A stretch of DNA of 64,000 nucleotides, from positions 76,550,437-76,614,436 of the forward strand of contig CM070500.1 of assembly GCA_036346375.1 (NCBI GenBank), given 5' to 3'. Under the pieces are notes generated by a model that saw only the letters and a program-made list of their open reading frames with translations, ran no database searches and was not told the origin of the DNA. Every line of letters starts with the position of its first letter. Within the stretch, counting starts at the first letter, position 1. Both the position numbers and the translations under genes were made by a program. Shown here in pieces: positions 57,241 through 64,000 of the stretch. The stretch comes from Guadua angustifolia. Taxonomy: Eukaryota > Streptophyta > Magnoliopsida > Poales > Poaceae.

Positions 57241-58420
57241 AGATGGCCGCCGACCGGTAGGGAAAGACTTTACCCCAAGGTCGATCAGCATAAGCTCACT
57301 GGTACTTACAATTCTTTCCATGGGTAGAACTTCCGCAACAACTCTATGTTGTGGGAATTTGCTAGCTCTTGGCCTTCCTCAGTGGCCAACCTGGCTGCCC
57401 CGGGTCGAGATACTGAAACCACCTTAAAGAGGCCCTCCCACCGGGGAGACAGCTTGTGCAACCCGGCATGGATCTGAATTCAAGCAAGACCAGTCGCGCC
57501 ATCGCCAATGTTCTCTCGGAGACCGGGTGGCATGGTATCACACGAGGCTTTGTCTGATCTGCGGGCGGCGCCAAAAGCGCCCGATCACGCACTTCTTCCA
57601 GAGGTTGACCTCTTCTGCGGAAATCTTCTTGGCCTTCCTCATTTGAATGCCGAGACGCTGCGAGAACCGGCGGCGGCTCGAAGGAAAACGACTTCCGCCC
57701 GTACACGGGAAGAAAGGTGTCTCGCCAGTGGCTCGACTAGGCGTGGTGCGAAGCGACCACGACACCGGTAGGGAGTTCTTCTGTCCACCTCGCCCCCTAC
57801 TTGTGGAGCCGATCAAATGCCCTCGTCTTGAGGCCCTTTAGTACCAACGCGTTGGCACGTTCCACTTGCCCATTACTCCTGGGGTGAGCCACCGAAGCAA
57901 AACATACTTTGGTGCCCATTTCGTTGCAGAACTCCAGAAAAGCCGCATTGGTGAACTGAGTCCCGTTGTCGGTGATGATGCGGTTGGCGACTCCAAAGCG
58001 GGTGAAGATCCCGTGCATGAACTTGATAGCAGCGGCTGCCGTAATGGCGCGCACTGCTTCGGCTTCAACCCACTTGGTGAATTTGTCGATGGCGACGAAG
58101 AGATGGGTGAAGCCCCCGTGGCTCAGCGAACGGGCTCAGATATCCAAACCCCAAACCATTTAACGGCCATGAGGCGGGATAGTTTGCAGGGCTTCGGCTG
58201 GTTGGTGGATCTGTCTGGCGAAGAACTGACAAGCTTCGCATTTCCTCACCAGCTTGCAAGCATCCTGGAGGGCAGTAGGCCAATAAAATCCTTAGCAGAA
58301 CGCTTTGCCAACTAGCGTTCGGCCAGACATATGACTCCCACACACGCCTCTATGGATATCAGAGAGCAGGCTGCTCCCCTCTTCCCGAGTGATGCACTTC
58401 AGTAGAACTCCGTTCCTGCT
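57241..58420 (-). pseudogene. Integrase of second gypsy element
   Basis: The core frame 58054-57797 reads FTRFGVANRIITDNGTQFTN, CNEMGTKVCFASVAHPRSNG, QVERANALVLKGLK, the D and E part of the DDE core. Upstream pieces (58345-58060) carry the HHCC region (GVCGSHMSGRTLVGKAFC, CEACQFFARQIHQPAE) and FVAIDKFTKWVEAEA. Downstream, to about 57500, lies SLRTTPSRATGETPFF. Frame changes near 58060, 57797 and 57740. Confidence 0.88.
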
Positions 58421-59462
58421 CTAGTGGTATAGGTCCCCACCTACCAGAGTGTAGCACTTGGCCTTGCGTGCAATCTTCTCAGCTGAGGCATCATCGTCGG
58501 GGATCACTTGGTCACGCAGGAAGGCTAGGATCGGATCCATCCACCGACCTTCCTGGCCAAGCATGACGAACACTCGGTGCTCGCCCGGGTACTCCGCTGG
58601 GCCGAGTTTTTCCCCTGGTGCGGCGTCGGACTTTGCCGTCTTCCTCCGGACTGGGGTCGTGGCGCACGCCGCCTTTCCTCCTGGATGGAGGCTGCGGCAA
58701 CAGCGTCGCCTTCCCACTTTGGCCGGAGGCCGCAATAGCCGTGCCGTCGTCCCACCCTGAACTGGGGGCTGCGACAGCGACACCAGCATCCCCACCTGAG
58801 CCGGGGGCTGCGATGGACGGTCGCGATAGTCTTTCTTCGAAAACCCCGATCGGAACAGAAGCTTTTGAGGATGCAAGCTGTGAAAGCCCGTTCGCAAGGT
58901 GGTTGTCGCGTCGAGGGATATGAACATACCCCAATCCTTCAAAGCGGCGCTCCATTTTTCGGACCTCCACCAGGTACGCCGCCATGGTGGGATCAGAACA
59001 CTGGAACTCCTTCCGCGCCTGGTTGATGACTAGCAAGGTGTCACCCTAGACTTGGAGACACCGGATGCCCAGGGCCGAAGCGATGTGCAGCCCTGCCAGC
59101 AAGCCTTCATATTCAGCTATGTTGTTTGTGGCCTTGAAGTCGAGGGCGACCACATACTGGAGGATGTCACCGGTCGGAGAAACCAGGACAACCCAATTTA
59201 GCCCCCGCGCCTTCCAGTCTGAATGAGCCATCAAAGAATAGAGTCGAGGAGAAAGGCGCGGCGCTTCTTCACCTCGAGTGGCCGAGTCCATTCGCGCATT
59301 TAATTCCGCCAACTTCGGCTCTTGATGGCAGTAAGGGCACAAACTTGATGTTGAACTCCCCCAGCTCCACTGACCATTTAGCAATTCGGCCTTCTGCTTC
59401 ACGGTTGTGGAGGATTTCTCGCAGAGGGTAAGCCGTGACAACGGTGATTTCTCGCCCTATGA
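58421..59462 (-). pseudogene. RNase H and linker of second gypsy element
   Basis: 59441-59046 reads VVLVSPTGDILQYVVALDFK, ATNNIAEYEGLLAGLHIASA; 59036-58512 continues LLVINQARKEFQCSDPTMAA, then YVHIPRRDNHLANGLSQLAS. These are the RNase H active-site regions and the usual N-x-x-AD-like end, here HLANGLS. A Pro/Gly/Arg-rich linker with short near-repeats follows, then HRVFVMLGQEGRWMDPILAF leading into integrase. Confidence 0.85.
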
Positions 59463-59463
59463 A

Positions 59464-60695
59464 TTAATGCCGCAGCTTTCTGGACGCCACCAAGACCGCA
59501 TACAGCATCTTCTGAGCTTGCGGGTACCGAGTCTCCGCTTCGTGCAGCACCTTGCTGATGTAGTAGACCGGCTTCTGGACACCTTCCCTCTCCGCAACCA
59601 GCACAGCGCTCACCACCTCAGGAGTGGCAGCAATGTACAACAGCAATGGTTCACCCTGCACTGGGGAGACTAACACCGGGGGAGAGGTGAGGTATTGCTT
59701 CAAGTCTTCAAATGCCTTCTGGGCTTCTTCAGTCCACTCGAAGTGGTTGGTCTTCTTCAACAGCTTGAACAGAGGCAAGCTTCCTTCTCTCAACCGGGCA
59801 ATGAACCGCCCCAGAGAGGCTAGGCGGCCGCGAGCCTTGGACCGCTTAAGTCGCCTTTGGCGCGCTTCATGTGCTCGATGGCCGCTATCTTGTCAGGATT
59901 GGCTTCAATCCCCCGGTTGGACACCAGGAAACCCAGTAGCTTGCCGGACGGCACACCGAACACGCATTTTTTAGGATTGAGCTTCAAGCCATTCTTCCGG
60001 AGGTTAGCAAAGGTTTCCTCTAGGTCTTGGATCAGTTCTTCACTCTTTTTATTTTCACAACCAAGTCATCAACGTAGACCTCAAGATTTCGCCCTATCTG
60101 GGGCGAAAGTAATATGCATGGCACGTTGGTAAGTAGAACCAAACATTCTTTAAACCAAAAGCCATTCTTACATAACAAATAAACACCAGTAGGGGTTACA
60201 AAAGCAATCTTCTCTTCATCTTCAAGCGCCATGCTAATCTGGTGGTACCCGGAGTATCGTCCAAGAAGCAGACAATTCACACCGGTAGAGTCAACAATGA
60301 GGTCGACTCGCGGGGGTAAGGATCCTTCAGGCGAGGCCTTGTTGAGGTCGGTGAAGTCGACACACACGCCATTTCGTTGGACTTCTTGGCGAGCATGGGG
60401 TTGGCAAGCCACTCAGATGAGAGACTTCGATAATCCTGCTGGCAAGCAGTGACTTTTCTACCTCCTCTCGAATGGCATCTTGCCGCTCCGGAACTGCCTC
60501 CGGACCTTTTTGTCGGCCAAGGCGCACCTCGGGAGGCGTTGTTAATCGTTGCTCGATCACCTCCTGGGACCCGGTCATGTCTGGACGGTTGCGGTGAACA
60601 CGTCGGCGTTGGATGGAGGAAGGTGACGAGCGCGTCTTCTTATTTGGCGCTGAGGCTGGCGCCGATGTTGACGGCCTTTCGGGGCTCGCCCTCAC
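59464..60695 (-). pseudogene. Reverse transcriptase of second gypsy element
   Basis: 60695-60327 has the N-terminal part (RQDAIREEVEKSLLASRIIE). 60412-60032 has GVCVDFTDLNKASPEGSLPP, YSGYHQISMALEDEEKIAFV and the catalytic YVDDLVVKIK, intact. 59793-59464 has [20 protein letters not shown] and [20 protein letters not shown], the connection into RNase H. Frame breaks near 60400, 60032 and 59800. Confidence 0.88.
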
Positions 60696-60715
60696 TCAGG
60701 GCGACCACCTTAATC

Positions 60716-61230
60716 TCACCTGCATTGCCAGGCGAGGCGCGGGTCCGGGCCTGAGGGGCTTCCGAGCGCGTACTTGTGGCAGCGCAAGGCCTCGGACTTA
60801 TCCACCCGGATCGCGATGGGGTCGCCGGGCCCCGACATCTTCACCACCATGTAAGCGTAGTGGGTTGCCGCCATGAACTTGGCCAACGCCGGTCGGCCGA
60901 GCAAGGCATTGTAGGGGAGGTCGAAGTCAGCGACCTCAAAGTCCACCATCTCAGTGCGGTAGTTGTCTTTCTCCCCGAAGGTGACGGGAGGCACACGACC
61001 GGGGCATCAAGCCGACCTCTGGGCTACCCTCAAGAAGCGAGCCGAGGCGTAGATCTGCTCACGGGATCTGAGCGCCAGAATGCCGAAGAGGACGGAGGTT
61101 GATGGAACTCCTCGATCCACCAAAGACGCGCCCACCAGTACATTCCGAATGGTGGGCGACACCACAACCGGGAGATGCCCCAGGCCGGTGGCGCCCTCAG
61201 GGTGGTCGGCCTGACTGAAAGTGAGCATCT
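60716..61230 (-). pseudogene. Aspartic protease of second gypsy element
   Basis: 60994-60716 reads EKDNYRTEMVDFEVADFDLP, YNALLGRPALAKFMAATHYA, YMVVKMSGPGDP: the second half of a gypsy retropepsin. The first half (61228-61007), with a damaged active-site loop near LVGASLVDRGVPSTSVLFG, is in another frame. Confidence 0.8.
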
Positions 61231-61241
61231 ACTCGACCATT

Positions 61242-63060
61242 TCAGCATCCGACCCGCCCGAGGCTCGACACGTGGCGACACTTCCCTCTTGACCGTTTAT
61301 AGGCGGCGTTGGAGAAAAGGTGGGCGAACCACCATGGATGTAGGCCATAGCGTGATCCGCTTTCTTTGGAAGGCGGTGAGGCGGGATCTTCGTCTTGATC
61401 GTCGTCGGCGGCGCGCCTTGAGCCGCTTCTCCACCATTTTGCTCCGCGACCGGCGATGTACCGTCCGGTCATGAGTGTTGGTCCGATGGATCGGGCAATA
61501 GAGCTCGCCCTCTTTTTGTTCGCGGCGGTCGTTCCCACGACCGCGGCGGTCATCGCGCCGATCACGGTGATCCTCACGCCGGTCACGGCGGTTGTCGCGC
61601 CGATCCGTGATCGTCGCGCCGTCACTGCGATTCGCGCTTTTTTGCGAGGTCATCACTCTCACGCTCGGCGGCCAAGACCTGCCTGGTCTCTCCTGCCTCG
61701 CGCTTCCGCGCCTTCTTGCTTGCGCGGCCGGAACCCTTCGAGGTCCCGGCCTCGTCCTTTCCTTGGCCACCCCTGGGGCCAGATGCTGGCCCCCTCGCCT
61801 CCGCGGCCCGCGCACACTTATGTGCGAGGGAGAAGAGCTCGGAGGTGGTGCCGATGGTACGGGTGGCCATCTTCTCCTTCATCTTGCGGTCGCGTACGCC
61901 TCTTCGGAAGGCGATGACGACCGATTGCTCCGAGATGTGGGGGATCGTGTTGCGGCAGTGGCAAAACCACCGGATGAAGTCGCGCAGCGACTCCCCCTTC
62001 TCCTGCTCCAGAGCGTGGAGGTCATCCTCCACGCCTGGCTGCGCGAATGAACCTTGAAAGTTGGCGAAGAAGAGGCAAGATACTCCCCCACGAGTGCACC
62101 GACCCTCGTGGGAGGTTTAATGACCAAGAAGCAGCGAGCCCGTCAAGGCCGTCGGAGGTAGTTGGCCATAATCTTCGCAGACCGCCACCATTTTCGCACC
62201 ACCGTGGTATAGATTTACAAGAACTCCTCTGGGTTGGTGGTGCCGTCGTACTTCTCTATGGACGCCGGGCGGAACCTGTCGGGCCACGCCACGCGGCGCA
62301 GCCGTCGGGAGAACGCCTGGCACCCGACGCCATAGAGGGAGCCCACCGCTCACGGAAACCGCCTTGGGAGCGCGGGCCTGGCTCTCCTGAGTCGGAGGAG
62401 GAAGCTCCTCCCGGTGCGAGTGAGAGCCACGAGAGGACTTTCACCGTCGAGATAACTCCGCTTCCAGCAGGCCTCGACGGATGGCGCGGATGGCGGCGGC
62501 ATGAGGTCATCGCCGCGCCGCCGGTGGCTTTCATCAAGATGAGCCCGGAGGTCCCCACGGTCCCTTGCAGAACCGGGATCGGCGCTGCGCGCGCCCTTCC
62601 TTCGACTCCGGCCCGCCTGGCCAGAGCTTTTTTCATTAGGGCGGCTGGATGCCTGAGTGTGCTCTGCATGCGCCCGAACAGCGGGTACCAGCAGTACCGG
62701 GCGGTCGAGAGCCCTACCGAGTTGGGCGCATCCACGAGACCGGCGATGCTCGCGACCACGGAGTGGCCGGGAGTCTCTGCGAGTTCCATGGAGGTGGTCA
62801 AGAGAGACGAACTGCATGCAGATTCTGGGCAGGAGTGGCTGCCTCCATGGCCAGCCGATGTCGCAAAGGGTGCTCCTCCGCTTCCAAAGGAGCCACGCTG
62901 CCACCCTGCAGGGGCGGGGTGAGACGATCCTTCGACCGGTGAGACTGCCGGGACGCACCCTAGGCGCCACTCGCCCCCGCCACTCCTTGATGCTGAGAAC
63001 CCGCCATCTCCAAATGCACGGGCCTGCTTCCAAATCACGAGCACCGAAGTCCGTCGGGGA
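61242..63060 (-). pseudogene. gag of second gypsy element
   Basis: 62032-61622 holds the gag core (MEDDLHALEQEKGESLRDFI, RWFCHCRNTIPHISEQSVVI, AFRRGVRD) and a Lys/Arg/Gly-rich part. 61815-61297 continues with an Arg/Asp-rich repeat (DRRDNRRDRREDHRDRRDDR) and a knuckle-like YCPIHRTNTHD. The N-terminal part lies in 62130-63060, open in several frames. Gag forms the particle and binds RNA; the Arg/Asp run probably contacts RNA or other gag copies (inference). Confidence 0.8.
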
Positions 63061-63093
63061 AACCAACCACTAGCCCCCTACCTAGCGTGCCCC

Positions 63094-64000
63094 TGTCGGC
63101 GTATTCCATTGGATAGGCCCGAGTCTACAGACCGGGTTTGGTTCTGTAGGAGGGCGTCTTCGCGGCTGGCGAACCCTAACGGATGAAAACCCTAAGAACT
63201 CCCACACGAAGGACTCCGGAGTCTATGAACTAAGATGACACGCGGATTTTACCCAGGTTCAGGCCCCCCAGCCTAGGGTAATAGCCTTACTTCCTGCTAG
63301 ATTGCTTATTGAGTGTTTGAAGCAAGTACAGAGCTTTTGGAGTTACAAGTTCTTCCTTAGACTCTACAGCTTGAACTCTTGATGCCTCGTCCCCCTCCCC
63401 ATGCACCCGAGGGCCCTTATATAGGCCAGGCTAACGGGGGTAGGTAAAAAGGGGTCATCATCTTTGATCTTCATACATTTATTACTCCTTCCCGTCTTTG
63501 TCCCGTTCCTCGGCCTCATTAAATGCCGACGATGGCTTCACCCGGTCCACCCGTATGTGACCCTTTGTGACGGGTAGGTGAGAGGCGTCGGAGGAATGGG
63601 CTTATGCGTAAATCCTTGCGGTTGATAGGTCGACACGGCGGGCTGCCGCTGTGCGATGCGATAGGGAAGGAGACTTGAGGTGAAGCCACCCGCACCACCT
63701 TTTTGCCTTGCGGCGGGCGGCAGGCGTCCTCGCCCACCTTTCATTGGGCGCCACGTGGGCGGCAAGATCGGCGGCGGGCGCGCCGCTTTGTCGCCAAAGC
63801 CGCCACGTGGGCGGCGCTGGCAGCGAAGGCGTCCTCGCCACTTTCGCGGCCGCCACGTGGGCGGCACTTGGCGGCGAAGCGCGCTTCGCCGAAGCCGCCG
63901 CCGAGCCGCCACGTGGGCTGGCGCCGGCGGCAGGTGTCTCGCTCACACTTTCGCCGGACGCCACGTGGACCGCTTTGCCGACCGAGTGCTTCGCTGCCGT
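63094..64000 (-). repeat. 5' LTR of second gypsy element (incomplete at window end)
   Basis: The inner end on the minus strand is ...TGGAATACGCCGACA at 63094. At least 907 bp. A TATA box for the minus strand (TATATAA, 63417-63423) precedes GGGCCCTCGGG. The U3 part to its right carries the G-box array. The other end lies outside the window. Confidence 0.85.
63749..63970 (-). promoter_or_regulatory. Five-copy G-box array (GCCACGTGG) in LTR U3
   Basis: CCACGTGG at 63751, 63803, 63853, 63909 and 63961, each within a GCCGCCACGTGGGCGG-like unit and spaced 50-56 bp. CACGTG is the palindromic core bound by plant bZIP and bHLH factors. They lie 330-550 bp upstream of the minus-strand TATA box. Confidence 0.8.

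Larger units (their letters stand above)
52538..64000 (-). mobile_element. Second Ty3-gypsy element, minus strand, nested in the first
   Basis: Two copies of an LTR start (TGTCGGCGTATTCCA) lie at 52538 (left, truncated) and 63094 (right, running off the window). Between them on the minus strand, right to left, are gag, protease, RT, RNase H and integrase. The left copy abuts the gag region of the first gypsy element, which suggests insertion into it. A solo LTR of another family sits inside its 3' region. Frames are broken throughout. Confidence 0.82.

Noticed and set aside
62047..62922. Plus-strand open frame of 291 codons at the gag end of the second gypsy element
   Set aside because: Opposite to gag, in GC-rich DNA open on both strands; no plant mobile domain or other motif like that of the first gypsy element.

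Overview
The window is plant nuclear DNA from a grass (Poaceae), probably Oryza or a close relative; that is inferred from the element families and the GC-rich monocot gene style, not proven. It is gene-poor and built mostly from transposable elements stacked inside one another. Only one locus looks like a host gene in its own place: a WD40-repeat gene of the JINGUBANG type at 8561-10056. A second host-related locus at 15341-16055 is a dead N-terminal piece of an ABCC (MRP-type) transporter.

Layout. 1-7770: parts of two CACTA (En/Spm) transposons. The first is the 3' part of a TNP2-type transposase ending at a CACTA-like terminus at 2058. The second, about 2206-7770, has a Transposase_24 ORF followed by a Ulp1/C48 protease-like region and ends in a partly duplicated terminus. 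8561-10305: the WD40 gene and a 67-bp tandem repeat. 10562-11075: foldback element. 11651-12111: small non-autonomous Helitron candidate. 12255-13143: LTR fragment. 13157-14966: non-autonomous hAT element with an 8-bp target duplication. 15341-16055: ABCC pseudogene.

16713-43463 is a three-level nest. A MITE-like foldback contains a complete CACTA element (16786-43156, TSD AAT). The CACTA contains a complete Ty3-gypsy chromovirus of Tekay/Del type (22798-38709, TSD TTAAC, LTRs of about 5.3 kb, chromodomain at the end of pol). The retrotransposon interrupts an exon of the CACTA's own TNP1-like gene. The CACTA also carries fragments of two unrelated host genes, a bHLH transcription factor and a DEAD-box RNA helicase, so it is a Pack-CACTA type element.

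43861 to the end holds two minus-strand gypsy elements. The first (43861-52537) has degenerate gag-pol and, between pol and its 3' LTR, an antisense gene with a plant mobile domain. The second (52538-64000) appears inserted into the gag region of the first. It carries gag, protease, RT, RNase H and integrase, a 5' LTR that runs off the window with a five-copy G-box array, and near its 3' end a solo-LTR-like insertion of about 3.2 kb containing a repeated 12-mer.

Many reading frames are broken by 1-4 base indels, even where the two Tekay LTRs are otherwise almost identical. Some of this may be assembly or base-calling error, so calls of pseudogene should be read with that in mind.
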